Below are positions 35,343-44,287 of a stretch of DNA of 64,000 nt, piece by piece. The stretch covers positions 2,559,001-2,623,000 of the forward strand of contig NZ_CP104002.1 in the NCBI RefSeq assembly GCF_029201565.1. The letters run 5' to 3'. Positions within the stretch are counted from its first letter, which is position 1. Each line of letters begins with the position of its first letter. The DNA comes from Devosia sp. SD17-2 (lineage in GTDB: Bacteria > Pseudomonadota > Alphaproteobacteria > Rhizobiales > Devosiaceae). The notes beneath the pieces are model-generated. The model saw only the letters and a program-made list of their open reading frames with translations. It had not been told where the DNA came from and searched no databases. Position numbers and translations under genes: made by a program.

Positions 35343-35448
35343 GACATCCTCCAGATAGTCTTCACTGCGCACACTGTCTGATGTGCGCCGCCGATGCAAA
35401 GCTATCGAGAGCCAGGTCCCTGCCTTAGCCGTCGATAGCAAGGGTCAG

Positions 35449-36234
35449 TCAGGCGCGCCCGCGGAACGGGGCCATCCACCCAAGTCCCTCGGTCGTCGTC
35501 GTCCTGGGCTTGTATTCGCAGCCGACCCAGCCTGAGTAGCCGAGACGGTCGAGCTCGCCGAGGATGAAACCGTAATTGATCTCGCCGGTGCCGGGCTCGT
35601 TGCGGCCGGGATTATCGGCAATCTGGACGTGACCGATCCGGTCGAAGAGGCGCTCGAAAGTGCGCATCAGATCGCCCTGGGAAATCTGCATATGGTAGAA
35701 ATCGTACTGGATCTTGAGGTTGTCGACTCCGGCCATCTCCATGATCCGCTCGGCATGGGCGGTGGTCGACACGTGGTAACTCGGCATGTCGATGCGATTG
35801 ATCGGCTCTGTCACCATGGCAATACCCGCATCGGCGAGGCGCGGGGCAGCATAGGCGAGATTGTTGGCCAGCGTGCGATCGAGAATTTCCGTGTCGACAC
35901 CTTCCGGCGCAAGACCAGCGAGACAGTTCACTGTCGGGCAGTTCAGCGCCCGCGCGTAGGCGATTGCCGTATCGACGCCGCGACGAAACTCTTCGATCCG
36001 ATCCGGCAGACAGCCGAGACCACGTTCACCCGCAGCCCAGTCGCCGACCGGCAGATTGAACAGCGCCTGTACTACGCCGGCGTCCGTGAGGGCCGCAGCG
36101 ATGGCGTTCTTGTCGAGCTCGTAGGGCGACACATATTCCACGGCGCCAAAACCATCAGCGGCCGCCCGGGCAATCCGCTCGAGCAAGGGCACCTCTTGGT
36201 AGAGAAAGGACAGGTTGGCAGCAAATTTAGGCAC
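35449..36234 (-). CDS. hyi: Hydroxypyruvate isomerase-family protein
   Basis: A 261-residue xylose-isomerase-like TIM barrel of the Hyi/OtnI type. It starts at GTG (V/M-P-K-F-A-A-N-L-S-F-L-Y), the standard N-terminus. The metal and active-site segments are E-P-I-N, Y-D-F-Y-H-M-Q, H-V-Q-I-A-D-N-P-G-R-N-E-P and G-C-E-Y-K-P. Hyi converts hydroxypyruvate and tartronate semialdehyde; OtnI homologues isomerise 2-oxo-tetronate. The gene is 107 bases upstream of the nagB-like start on the same strand, so it could be in the same transcript. Confidence 0.83.
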   Translation of the reverse strand: MPKFAANLSFLYQEVPLLERIARAAADGFGAVEYVSPYELDKNAIAAALTDAGVVQALFNLPVGDWAAGERGLGCLPDRIEEFRRGVDTAIAYARALNCPTVNCLAGLAPEGVDTEILDRTLANNLAYAAPRLADAGIAMVTEPINRIDMPSYHVSTTAHAERIMEMAGVDNLKIQYDFYHMQISQGDLMRTFERLFDRIGHVQIADNPGRNEPGTGEINYGFILGELDRLGYSGWVGCEYKPRTTTTEGLGWMAPFRGRA

Positions 36235-36354
36235 GAGGCGTCTTCCTTGGGTCAGGCGGTATAGCAGTTGCGGTGCAGCATGCAGAGCCTACCGTGAACG
36301 ACGCAAGTGAAGAACACCAATACGATAACCATGCCCTGCCCGCGGGCCTGTGTG

Positions 36355-37818
36355 TCAGTTGTCGCGATGGACGAGGCGACCGGCGCGAGTGGTTGGCGCA
36401 CCATTGGCGGAGAATGAGAGCGCGCCGTTGACCATGACCCAGTCGATGCCGACCGATTGCTGCAGCGGGCTCTCGTAGGTCGCGAGGTCCCCGACAGTAT
36501 CGGGGTGAAAGGCGACCAGGTCGGCGAATTTGCCGGGGGCGATTTCGCCACGGCGGGTCAGGCCAAACACTTTTGCGGTGAGGCCAGTCATCTTGTGAAC
36601 GGCGGTCTCGAGGTTGAACAGCCCGACATCACGGCTGTAATGGCCCAGCACGCGGGGGAATGTCCCCCAGAGGCGCGGATGGGGGTGGACGTCGTGCGGC
36701 AATCCATCCGAGCCGATCATTGACAGGTCCGAGCTCAGCACGCGACGCACATCGTCTTCATCCATCTGAAAATAGATGGCGCCAGCCGGCTGCAGCCTCG
36801 ACGTAGCTGTGTGGATATCGACCCCCCATTCATCCGCGATATCGACGATATAGCGACCCGTCATCTCGGGATGGGGCTCCGACCAGGAGATCATGATCGG
36901 ATAGGTGTCCGTCATCAGGTCCGCCCGGAGATTGGTGGAGCCCGCGGAATAGGGGTAGACGTCGAAATTGATCGGATGCTCCTCGGCGAGCGCTGCGATC
37001 TTGGGCAAGGTCTGTTCGGTGCGGCCCCAATTTTCGACGCCGGCACATTTGTGGTGCGAGATGATCAGCGGGGTCCCGGCGTTTTTCGCCGTTGCAACCG
37101 ACTCGTCGATGCTTTCGAGAACATTTTCGAATTCATTGCGCATGTGGGTGGCATAGACACCGGCATGTTCCGACACATAGCGGCCGAGCGCGGCCACCTC
37201 GTCGGCATCGGCCGCGGCGTTGGTCGGATAGAAGAGCCCTGTCGACCAGCCGACGGCACCGTTTTCCATCGCTTCGGTTAGCATATCGCCCATGCGCGCA
37301 ATCTCGGCATCAGTCGCCTTGACGGTAATGTCAGGCATGACGGCGAGGCGGAGCGCCGAGTGGCCGATGAGTGCCGCCACATTGATCGCCGGTTTTACAC
37401 TGGCAATGGCCGCGGCGTAGTCAGCGAAAGTTGGAAACTGGTATGAGGCGGCGTTACCGAGCAGGTTCATCGGCGGCGGCGGCGGCTCGGACGAAAACTG
37501 CACCGGCACAAGCGAGATACCGCAGTTCCCGACCACCACGGTGGTAACCCCCTGGCTGATTTTTGGCAGCATGTCGGGTGCATCGAGCACGATGCGATCA
37601 TCGTGCGTATGGGCGTCAATGAAGCCCGGCGCAAGCGCCAGGCCGGCCAGGTCAATCTCATTGGTCCCTTGCTCGAGGATCGTGCCCACGGGCCCCACCG
37701 CGGTAATGACATCGCCTCGCACTGCAACCTCCCCTAGATAGGACGGGGCGCCGGTTCCGTCGATGATCCGGGCATTGCGGAACACCCAATCGGGTTTGGA
37801 ATCCTGTTGCGAAAACAT
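36355..37818 (-). CDS. N-acyl-D-amino-acid deacylase (D-aminoacylase)
   Basis: Amidohydrolase of 487 residues that removes acyl groups from D-amino acids. It has the metal motif F-I-D-A-H-T-H-D-D, the G-N-C-G cysteine ligand region after T-T-V-V-V-G, and the family segment S-T-G-L-F-Y-P. The C-terminus is G-K-F-A-D-L-V-A-F. The ATG at 37818 lies four bases after the RpiR-regulator stop, so the two are co-transcribed. N-acetyl-D-amino acids or N-acyl-D-sugar amides are plausible substrates. Confidence 0.87.
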   Translation of the reverse strand: MFSQQDSKPDWVFRNARIIDGTGAPSYLGEVAVRGDVITAVGPVGTILEQGTNEIDLAGLALAPGFIDAHTHDDRIVLDAPDMLPKISQGVTTVVVGNCGISLVPVQFSSEPPPPPMNLLGNAASYQFPTFADYAAAIASVKPAINVAALIGHSALRLAVMPDITVKATDAEIARMGDMLTEAMENGAVGWSTGLFYPTNAAADADEVAALGRYVSEHAGVYATHMRNEFENVLESIDESVATAKNAGTPLIISHHKCAGVENWGRTEQTLPKIAALAEEHPINFDVYPYSAGSTNLRADLMTDTYPIMISWSEPHPEMTGRYIVDIADEWGVDIHTATSRLQPAGAIYFQMDEDDVRRVLSSDLSMIGSDGLPHDVHPHPRLWGTFPRVLGHYSRDVGLFNLETAVHKMTGLTAKVFGLTRRGEIAPGKFADLVAFHPDTVGDLATYESPLQQSVGIDWVMVNGALSFSANGAPTTRAGRLVHRDN

Positions 37819-37822
37819 GGCC

Positions 37823-38773
37823 TTACTCGTGGGGTTTGATTGTTTTCATCAGAATGGTCGGGTCAGTCGCCGGCGCTGGAATGGCAATGCCGATACTGGC
37901 CACGGTGTAGCGCACGCGGCGCAGGGTTTCGCGCGCGTCCGGGCCGCGTTCTGCAGCGACGCCGGCAGCAATCGTGTCGATGGCCAGCATGTGCGCATAG
38001 CGCGACGGCGTCGGGGAATAGACGTTCTCATCCTCGGCCACGACGATGGGAATGAGGATGTCAGCGCCTTCAGCGACAGGGGTATCCGGCCGCGACAACG
38101 CGATCGTTGTCGCGCCGAAGGAGGTCGCAATCTGCAGGGCCTCGGCGACCGCCTTGGAGCGCCCACTGTTGGAGATGGCGAGCACGACATCATCCTTGCC
38201 GAGCGTCGCCGCCGACATACGCTGCTGGTGGCCATCGATATAAGCGGAGACCGGGACGCCCATGCGGAAAAGGCGCAGTTTTGCGTCTTCCACAAGGCTC
38301 GCCGAGCCACCGCCCTGCCCGTAAATATCCACGCGCCGGGCCCGCGAAATGGCGGAGATGGCGCGGGCCACCGCGTCGGTGTCGAGGCCATTGAGCGCGT
38401 CACGCATGACGTTGACCGCGCGCGTCATGATCGACTGCGCTAATTGGCCGGCGTCGTCGTCGAACTGGCGATCGGGCTGAAGATAGGCGGCAGCGACCGT
38501 CAGCGTGGTCGCCAGGTTGATCTTGAAATCGGCGAACGAGGCGCACCCGATGGACCGGCAGAACCGCGTCACCGTGGGCTGGCTGACCTCCGCTGCAGCA
38601 GCCAGTTCGGCAATCGTCATGCGCGTCGTAGCCTCGTAATCCGTCCGAACGGCTTTCAGCACCTGCAGTTCCGCGGGAGACAATTGCGGCTCCACGCGCT
38701 GCATGCGGGAGACGATATCGATCACATCGGACTGCCCGCTGGTCTGGCTGTTGTTTGGCGGAGACTTGGTCAT
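37823..38773 (-). CDS. RpiR/MurR-family transcriptional regulator
   Basis: A 316-residue regulator with an N-terminal HTH_6 domain (A-A-E-V-S-Q-P-T-V-T-R-F-C-R at about 65) and a C-terminal SIS sugar-phosphate domain. The SIS domain shows I-Y-G-Q-G-G-G-S and A-I-S-N-S-G-R-S-K. The ATG at 38773 is used; a TTG at 38803 is possible. It is divergent from the ABC importer genes at 39072 and co-transcribed with the D-aminoacylase. The palindrome at 38979-38995 in the divergent spacer fits the type of site bound by RpiR proteins. Confidence 0.86.
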   Translation of the reverse strand: MTKSPPNNSQTSGQSDVIDIVSRMQRVEPQLSPAELQVLKAVRTDYEATTRMTIAELAAAAEVSQPTVTRFCRSIGCASFADFKINLATTLTVAAAYLQPDRQFDDDAGQLAQSIMTRAVNVMRDALNGLDTDAVARAISAISRARRVDIYGQGGGSASLVEDAKLRLFRMGVPVSAYIDGHQQRMSAATLGKDDVVLAISNSGRSKAVAEALQIATSFGATTIALSRPDTPVAEGADILIPIVVAEDENVYSPTPSRYAHMLAIDTIAAGVAAERGPDARETLRRVRYTVASIGIAIPAPATDPTILMKTIKPHE

Positions 38774-38978
38774 ACGCGTGGCGCCCTGCCCTCTGGTTCG
38801 CAAGAAATTGAATTACAGGATGAAGGCCGTTTCGCAAGTGGAATTTGCCCACGGACCTCACAAGACGGGTCCAATAGCCCTCATCAAGACAATCAAAATA
38901 CTGCATAAGCCCTTATTTTTCGCGCGAAAAGCATCAACTCCGCCCCCATTGTAATACTAAAGTCGTATACGCATATCT

Positions 38979-38995
38979 CTGAAATTCTGTTTCAG
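38979..38995. promoter_or_regulatory. Candidate RpiR operator in the divergent spacer
   Basis: A 17-base palindrome (CTGAAA-TTCTG-TTTCAG) with perfect six-base arms. GAAA/TTTC inverted repeats are typical RpiR/MurR-family sites. It lies 77 bases before the ABC ATPase start, just downstream of a possible promoter (TTGTAA at 38949-38954 and CATATC at 38972-38977, spacing 17). A bound repressor would block transcription start. Confidence 0.55.
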
Positions 38996-39071
38996 TTCCC
39001 ACCAGAGGGAGAGTGCTGATCCGATGAGGACGGCTCTCGAAGAGTAAGCGACGGTGAGGGAGGGACGCTGC

Positions 39072-39869
39072 ATGCTTGATGCAGCCGGGGCGCATATTGA
39101 CGCCCAAAATCCGGCAAAGATGACGATTGAACACGCCTCGAAGGTCTACCAGACCAAGTCTGGTGGCGTTCATGCGCTCGATGACGTTTCGATCAATGTG
39201 CGGGAAGGCGAATTCCTGTGCCTGCTCGGACCATCGGGTTGCGGCAAGTCGACCCTGCTGTGGTCGATGGCCGGTCTGCACAGCCTGAGTGGCGGCCAGA
39301 TCCGGCTCGGCTCCGATGTCATCAACAAGCCGCATCCCGAGATCGCCATGATCTTTCAGGAAGCGAACCTGCTGCCCTGGCGCAATCTGGCGCGCAATAT
39401 TGAGCTGCCATTCGAAATCAAGAAGCAGGCGCCCAATCGCGAGCGGATCGAAAAACTGCTCAAGCGCGTGGGCCTCGAAGGCTTCGAGACCAAATATCCG
39501 CGTGAATTGTCGGGTGGCATGCAGCAGCGTGCATCCATTGTACGGAGCCTGGCCGTTGACCCGTCGGTGCTGCTGATGGACGAGCCGTTTGGCGCGCTCG
39601 ATGCGTTTACGCGCGATGAGATGAACCTGCTCATCCAGGAGATCTGGATGGAGACGGGCAAGACCATCATCTTCATCACCCACTCCATCACCGAGGCGGT
39701 GTTTCTGGCAGACCGGATTGTGGTCATGTCCGCCCGCCCAGGCCGAATCTCGAACATCGTCGACGTCGACCTGCCCCGTCCGCGGCCGGTCAAGATCCAG
39801 ACCACACCGGACTTCCTCGAACGGGTCGAAGCCATCAAGGGCATGATCGACCACCGTCCGGTCTCGTGA
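39072..39869 (+). CDS. NitT/TauT-type ABC transporter ATP-binding protein
   Basis: ATPase of 265 residues. The ATG at 39072 has GGAGGG about eight bases upstream; a GTG at 39054 is less likely. Walker A is G-P-S-G-C-G-K-S-T, the signature L-S-G-G-M-Q-Q-R-A and Walker B L-L-M-D-E-P-F-G-A-L-D. This is the SsuB/TauB class, which serves nitrate, sulfonate, thiamine-precursor and nucleoside importers. It is the first gene of a long plus-strand operon. Confidence 0.88.
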   Translation: MLDAAGAHIDAQNPAKMTIEHASKVYQTKSGGVHALDDVSINVREGEFLCLLGPSGCGKSTLLWSMAGLHSLSGGQIRLGSDVINKPHPEIAMIFQEANLLPWRNLARNIELPFEIKKQAPNRERIEKLLKRVGLEGFETKYPRELSGGMQQRASIVRSLAVDPSVLLMDEPFGALDAFTRDEMNLLIQEIWMETGKTIIFITHSITEAVFLADRIVVMSARPGRISNIVDVDLPRPRPVKIQTTPDFLERVEAIKGMIDHRPVS

Positions 39870-39891
39870 TTGCCAGGCAGGGAGAGATTTT

Positions 39892-40740
39892 ATGAGCGAC
39901 GCCTTGCATGACAAGATCCCGAGCTTCGGCGGGAAAGGTCAAAAGACCGAAGTGGGTATTGGCGGCGGTGCCGGCGCCCTCATGAGCGGGTCTAACCGCA
40001 GCGCCTTCGAGATTGCGATCATCATTCTGGTCGCTGTGGTGATCATTGGCGGCGCAGAGCTGCTGATCCGCATCTTCGAAGTGCCGCTCTATATCCTGCC
40101 ACCGCCCAGTGCGATCGGGGCGGCGCTGATATCTGAATGGCCGTTCCTGTGGCCGCATCTGGTCACGACGCTATGTGAGCTTTTGATCGGCTTTACCATC
40201 GGCGCTTCCATCGGCTTCATCCTGGCCGCGGTGATCACCCAATTCCCGTTCGCCGAGAAGATCATCACGCCTTACATCCTGCTTCTGGTGACAACGCCGA
40301 TGCTGGCGCTGGTTCCGCTCTTGGTTCTTCGCTTCGGCTTCGGCTGGGAACCGCGCATCATTGCCGTGGCGCTGGCATCGGGCCCGATGGTGATGATCAA
40401 TTCGGCGACCGGTTTCCGCCGCGTTGACCTCGCAAAAATCGCCCTCGCCCGGTCCTTTGGTGCCTCGACCTTCCAGATCTTCACCAAGATCCGCATCCCC
40501 ATGGCCATGCCGATGATCATGGTGGGCCTGATGATCGGCTCAATATTCGGGTTGCTGACGACTGTCGGCGCCGAGATGGTCGGGGGCGCTGAGGGCTTGG
40601 GGAACCGCCTCAACTATTACTCATCGATGATCCGCATGCCGCAGTTCTTCGCCGTCATCGTGCTGCTCGCGACCATCGGCATCTCCATCTACGTCATCTT
40701 CTTCCAGATCGGGAAGAAATGGACCAGCTGGGAGTCCTGA
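39892..40740 (+). CDS. NitT/TauT-type ABC transporter permease
   Basis: Inner-membrane permease of 282 residues with a ~40-residue polar N-terminus and six predicted membrane helices. The segment I-L-P-P-P-S-A-I opens the periplasmic region. The docking loop has A-R-S-F-G-A-S-T-F-Q-I-F and the following P-M-A-M-P. A G-G-A-E-G-L-G motif near the end is typical of SsuC/TauC proteins. It sits between the ATPase and the binding protein. Confidence 0.88.
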   Translation: MSDALHDKIPSFGGKGQKTEVGIGGGAGALMSGSNRSAFEIAIIILVAVVIIGGAELLIRIFEVPLYILPPPSAIGAALISEWPFLWPHLVTTLCELLIGFTIGASIGFILAAVITQFPFAEKIITPYILLLVTTPMLALVPLLVLRFGFGWEPRIIAVALASGPMVMINSATGFRRVDLAKIALARSFGASTFQIFTKIRIPMAMPMIMVGLMIGSIFGLLTTVGAEMVGGAEGLGNRLNYYSSMIRMPQFFAVIVLLATIGISIYVIFFQIGKKWTSWES

Positions 40741-40801
40741 GACCCCAGCACGGCGCCTGACAGAGAGGTTGGGCGTCAACCGGACATATGGGAGGAAATC
40801 T

Positions 40802-41926
40802 ATGTCCAATCTGCTGACTACGACGACTATCACCCGCCGCCGCATGCTCCAGATCGGTGCCGCGGGTATCGCGCTCTCGTCCATCGGCATGAGCGGTCGC
40901 GCCTTTGCCCAGGACGGCGCTGTTCGCTGGGTCTCGCCGCGCGGCTCGCTCGAAGTGGTGGACGATTTCGCCTACTGGGTCGCCAAGCGTATGGGCTATT
41001 TCGGCGATCTCGAAACCTCGGTGGAAGCCGGCCCGCAGGACGCTACCGCCGCCATCAAGCTTGTGGATCAGAACCAGTCGGATTTCGGCTACCCCTCTCC
41101 AGGCGTGCTTTCGCTTGGCCTCGAACAGGGAATGAAGCTCAAGTCCGTGTTCCATATCATGGCCGGCGACGTGTTCGACTTCGCTTTCCAGAAGGGCAAG
41201 GCACCAGCCGATCTCAAGGGCATGGAAGGCATGACCATCGTTCTCGGCTCGGCTGGCTGGCAGTCCATTGCTGACCCGATGCTGGCCGCCGCCGGTGTCG
41301 ATCTCTCGACCATCAAATATGTCGAAGTCGCCGGTTGGGGTCAGTCGCTTGCACAGGGCCAGGCCGATGCGGCGCTCACCTGGGAAGGCCTGCGCGCCCA
41401 GTGGCGCGGCCAGGGCTTTGATTTCGACTACCTGCTGGGCAAGAACGCCTCGGTGTTCCCGGCCAACAGCTTTGTCGTCCGCGCCAGCGATCTCGAGGAT
41501 CCGGCGCTGGTCGAGAAGTACACGAAGTACCTTCGCGGATGGGCCATGGGCCTCGAATTCGGCTGGCTCAATCCGGCAGCGGCAACGCAGATCGCGATGG
41601 ACGAATTCCCGGGCCTGGCCACGCAGATGGACCCCGCAACCGCTGTTGAATCGCTGATGCAGCAGAGCGGTCTTATGCACGCCCATTGGGACAAGCGCGG
41701 CAAGTGGGGCCTGCACCTCGAAGACAGCTGGCAGACCTATTTCGATGCCATCCATGCGATCGGCCAGATCTCGCAGCCACTCAAGGCTGGTGATGTCGTC
41801 ACCAACGCGCTGATCGACGGCGCCAACGACTTTGACCACGCCAAGGTCAAGGCCGACGCGGACGCCTTCGAACTGCGCGACGAATACAAGGCTGTCGACA
41901 TCGCTGCCATCGAAGCAACCCTCTGA
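40802..41926 (+). CDS. NMT1/TauA-type ABC substrate-binding protein (Tat-exported)
   Basis: Periplasmic binding protein, 374 residues. The ATG at 40802 has GGAGGAAA upstream. It opens a twin-arginine-type signal (T-R-R-R-M-L-Q-I-G-A-A-G) that ends with F-A-Q-D. The mature protein is of the NMT1/THI5 class, with R-W-V-S-P-R-G-S-L-E-V and the usual G-W-G-Q-S motif. Export by Tat suggests folding before export. The ligand is unknown; the downstream oxidoreductases suggest an alcohol, sugar or cyclitol-like compound. A hairpin at 41938-41960 follows. Confidence 0.87.
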   Translation: MSNLLTTTTITRRRMLQIGAAGIALSSIGMSGRAFAQDGAVRWVSPRGSLEVVDDFAYWVAKRMGYFGDLETSVEAGPQDATAAIKLVDQNQSDFGYPSPGVLSLGLEQGMKLKSVFHIMAGDVFDFAFQKGKAPADLKGMEGMTIVLGSAGWQSIADPMLAAAGVDLSTIKYVEVAGWGQSLAQGQADAALTWEGLRAQWRGQGFDFDYLLGKNASVFPANSFVVRASDLEDPALVEKYTKYLRGWAMGLEFGWLNPAAATQIAMDEFPGLATQMDPATAVESLMQQSGLMHAHWDKRGKWGLHLEDSWQTYFDAIHAIGQISQPLKAGDVVTNALIDGANDFDHAKVKADADAFELRDEYKAVDIAAIEATL

Positions 41927-41937
41927 TCGAGACCGGC

Positions 41938-41960
41938 GGGCGGGGTCACAGGCCCCGCCC
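41938..41960 (+). terminator. Hairpin after the ABC binding-protein gene
   Basis: An eight-base perfect stem (GGGCGGGG / CCCCGCCC, seven-base loop) is followed by CTCTTGC. It lies 11 bases after the binding protein stop and 25 before the next start, so it probably attenuates or stabilises the transporter mRNA relative to the catabolic genes. Confidence 0.55.
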
Positions 41961-41985
41961 CTCTTGCAACTGACGAGGCATAATC

Positions 41986-42324
41986 GTGTTCGAATTTGAC
42001 CACGTGGGCATCACCACGACCATCAAACAGCCGCAGGAAGACTGGGTCGAGCAATCGCGCCTGTGGGTCACCAATCCGCGCAACCATCCCGAGCACATCG
42101 AATTCTTGCGCTACGAGCCGGATAGCCCCACTCCTGATATCGTCAAGAACAACCCCCATGTCGCCTACAGGATCGACGACATGCAGGCGCGCCTTGCAGA
42201 GGTCGATGAAATCCTGATCCCGCCATTCATTGTCGGTGACTTCCTCGAAGTCGCCTTCGTGCTCAAGCACGGCGCGGTGTTCGAATATATGCGGTACCTC
42301 AAGGACGGCTGGTTCGGGCAATGA
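41986..42324 (+). CDS. VOC/glyoxalase-fold-like small protein
   Basis: A 112-residue protein starting at GTG with GAGG about eight bases upstream. F-D-H-V-G-I-T-T at the start and H-I-E-F-L-R in the middle resemble the metal-binding half-module of the vicinal-oxygen-chelate superfamily; F-E-Y-M-R-Y is at the end. It overlaps the next gene by four bases (ATGA). Single-module VOC proteins dimerise to form a metal site and act as epimerases, lyases or dioxygenases. The reaction here is unknown. Confidence 0.7.
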   Translation: MFEFDHVGITTTIKQPQEDWVEQSRLWVTNPRNHPEHIEFLRYEPDSPTPDIVKNNPHVAYRIDDMQARLAEVDEILIPPFIVGDFLEVAFVLKHGAVFEYMRYLKDGWFGQ

Positions 42325-43502
42325 GCTACAAGGCCATTCTGAGCTACGCATGGGATCTGGCCGAGCATGGGGTTAGGAACTCCATCTCGTCCTTCGCCGA
42401 AATGGGGCTCGACACCGTCTCCATGGCCGGTACCTACCACGCCGGCAAATTCCTCCGTCCCCAGGGCAAATCGGGAAAGGTATATTTTCCCGAGGACGGC
42501 ACTGCCTATTTCCGCCACGACGACAGCCGCTATGGCACCATCAAGCCCGCGCCGAACTCGATCCTCAGAGAGACCGATGTCCTGGCGCAGCTGTGCGACG
42601 ACGGCCGGATGGATATCAACGTCTGGCTGGTGCTGATGCACAATACGCGGCTGGGCATGCAGCATCCCGACGCGGTGGTGCGCAACGCCTTCGGCGATCC
42701 GTATTTCTACAACCTCTGCCCAAGCGCTCCGGCCGCCCGGGACTATGCCATCGGCCTCGCCAGAGACGTAACCGAAAGCTATCCGGTTGCGGGAATTAGC
42801 CTTGAGGCACCCGGTTTTACCCCATACGCGCACGGCTATCATCACGAGATGAGCTTTGTCCGTCAGGACCCGATGTTTGAAGGCCTGATGGGGTTGTGCT
42901 TTTGCGAGCATTGCGTGGCCGGCGCGACGGCGCAGGGCGTCGAGGCGGAAAGCCTCAAGACGGAAGTCGCCGCGCGGATCGAGAGCTTTCTCGACAGCGA
43001 TGTCGATATTCCCGATGACATGGGCCGCGCCTTCTGGATGGCCGAGATTGTCGGCAATGCCGATCTGCGCGCCTATCTCGATTTCCGGGCCGAGCAGGTG
43101 TCCAGTCTTGTTGCCGAAATCCGGGACCGCGTCCGCGCTGATGCCAATGTGGCGGTCATTCCATCGGTGGCGCGACCAACAGGCGGGGCATGGTACGAAG
43201 GCACTGATCTCAAGACTGTCGCCGAGATCACCGGCATTATCGAAGCTTGCTTTTATGAGCCCAGCGCGGCCCGCATTGCGGCGGATCTGTTTGACCTCAA
43301 GCACCGTGTCTCCGGCGACACCACCATCCGCGGCATTCTGCGTCCGAGCTACCCGGATATCGAGAGCAAGGCGGAATTCCTTGCCGCCGTCGATATCCTG
43401 GTCAAAGGCGGGGTGAGTGATCTCGCCTTCTATAATTGGGGACACCAGCGTCGCAAAAACCTTGAGTGGATTGGCGAAGCATTGGCGCGGGTGCCGCTAT
43501 GA
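42321..43502 (+). CDS. Conserved protein of the catabolic locus, possibly TIM-barrel, function unknown
   Basis: A 393-residue cytoplasmic protein I cannot assign. It has alternating short strands and helices consistent with a TIM barrel, with V-A-G-I-S-L-E-A-P-G-F-T, a C-F-C-E-H-C cluster and G-I-L-R-P-S-Y-P. The first two features resemble segments of putative glycoside-hydrolase-like families that carry a C-x-C-x-x-C metal or structural site. It lacks a signal peptide. It is coupled by overlaps (ATGA) to the VOC-like gene before and the SDR gene after it, so it is very likely a step of the same pathway. Confidence 0.75.
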   Translation: MSYKAILSYAWDLAEHGVRNSISSFAEMGLDTVSMAGTYHAGKFLRPQGKSGKVYFPEDGTAYFRHDDSRYGTIKPAPNSILRETDVLAQLCDDGRMDINVWLVLMHNTRLGMQHPDAVVRNAFGDPYFYNLCPSAPAARDYAIGLARDVTESYPVAGISLEAPGFTPYAHGYHHEMSFVRQDPMFEGLMGLCFCEHCVAGATAQGVEAESLKTEVAARIESFLDSDVDIPDDMGRAFWMAEIVGNADLRAYLDFRAEQVSSLVAEIRDRVRADANVAVIPSVARPTGGAWYEGTDLKTVAEITGIIEACFYEPSAARIAADLFDLKHRVSGDTTIRGILRPSYPDIESKAEFLAAVDILVKGGVSDLAFYNWGHQRRKNLEWIGEALARVPL

Positions 43503-44275
43503 ACGCGTTCGCGGGAAAAACGGTCGTCATTACCGGCGCGGCCGGTGGGATCGGGCTATGCCTGGCGCATTGGTTCGGCGCGAGGGGCGCGAGCATCGTG
43601 GGGCTCGACAAATCCGTCACCTCGGGCGGCGCGGCAAGCACGCTGGCCGATGCGGGCATCAATACGCGTTTCATGCGGCTCGATATCGGTGACGCCGAAG
43701 CGGTCGAGTCAGCGTTCGACGAGATCGAGACAGTGGACGTATTGGTCAACAATGCTGGCTACTCGCAGCACCACGTCCTGCGCTTGACCGACCCGGCAAG
43801 CTGGGCGGAGGAGATCAACGGCAACCTCAACGGCGCATTTTACTGCGCCCATGCCAGCGCCAAAAGCATGAAGGCGCAAAAGTCCGGCGTGATCATCAAC
43901 ATCGCCTCGGTCAATGGCCAGAGCGCGCTGGGCGACCCGGCCTACTCGGCGGCCAAGGCTGGCATGATCGCGATGACGAGGACGCTGGCCCAGGAGCTTG
44001 GCAAATATGGCATTCGCAGCAATTGCGTCATGCCGGGCACTGTGCGCACGCCGCTATGGCGGGAGCGCGCGCAGAAGGACCCCGATGTGCTCAAGACACT
44101 GGAGCGCTGGTATCCGCTCGGCCGCATTGTCGAGCCGGACGAAGTGGCCTCGGTGGTTGGATTTCTCGCTTCCGACGCGGCCAGTGCCGTGTCCGGCGCC
44201 GTCATACCGGTCGATTGCGGCCTCAGTTCAGGAAACATTGTGATGACCCGCGAGCTCACGCTCGAGGATCTTTAG
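43499..44275 (+). CDS. Short-chain dehydrogenase/reductase
   Basis: NAD(P)-dependent SDR of 258 residues. It has T-G-A-A-G-G-I-G near the N-terminus, N-N-A-G, a catalytic S-V-N area with Y-S-A-A-K (Tyr-x-x-x-Lys), and a C-terminal substrate loop. An aspartate after the second strand (L-D-K-S) favours NAD. The ATG at 43499 overlaps the previous stop (ATGA). It probably oxidises a hydroxyl of the imported compound. Confidence 0.87.
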   Translation: MNAFAGKTVVITGAAGGIGLCLAHWFGARGASIVGLDKSVTSGGAASTLADAGINTRFMRLDIGDAEAVESAFDEIETVDVLVNNAGYSQHHVLRLTDPASWAEEINGNLNGAFYCAHASAKSMKAQKSGVIINIASVNGQSALGDPAYSAAKAGMIAMTRTLAQELGKYGIRSNCVMPGTVRTPLWRERAQKDPDVLKTLERWYPLGRIVEPDEVASVVGFLASDAASAVSGAVIPVDCGLSSGNIVMTRELTLEDL

Positions 44276-44287
44276 GGGGAGAAAATC

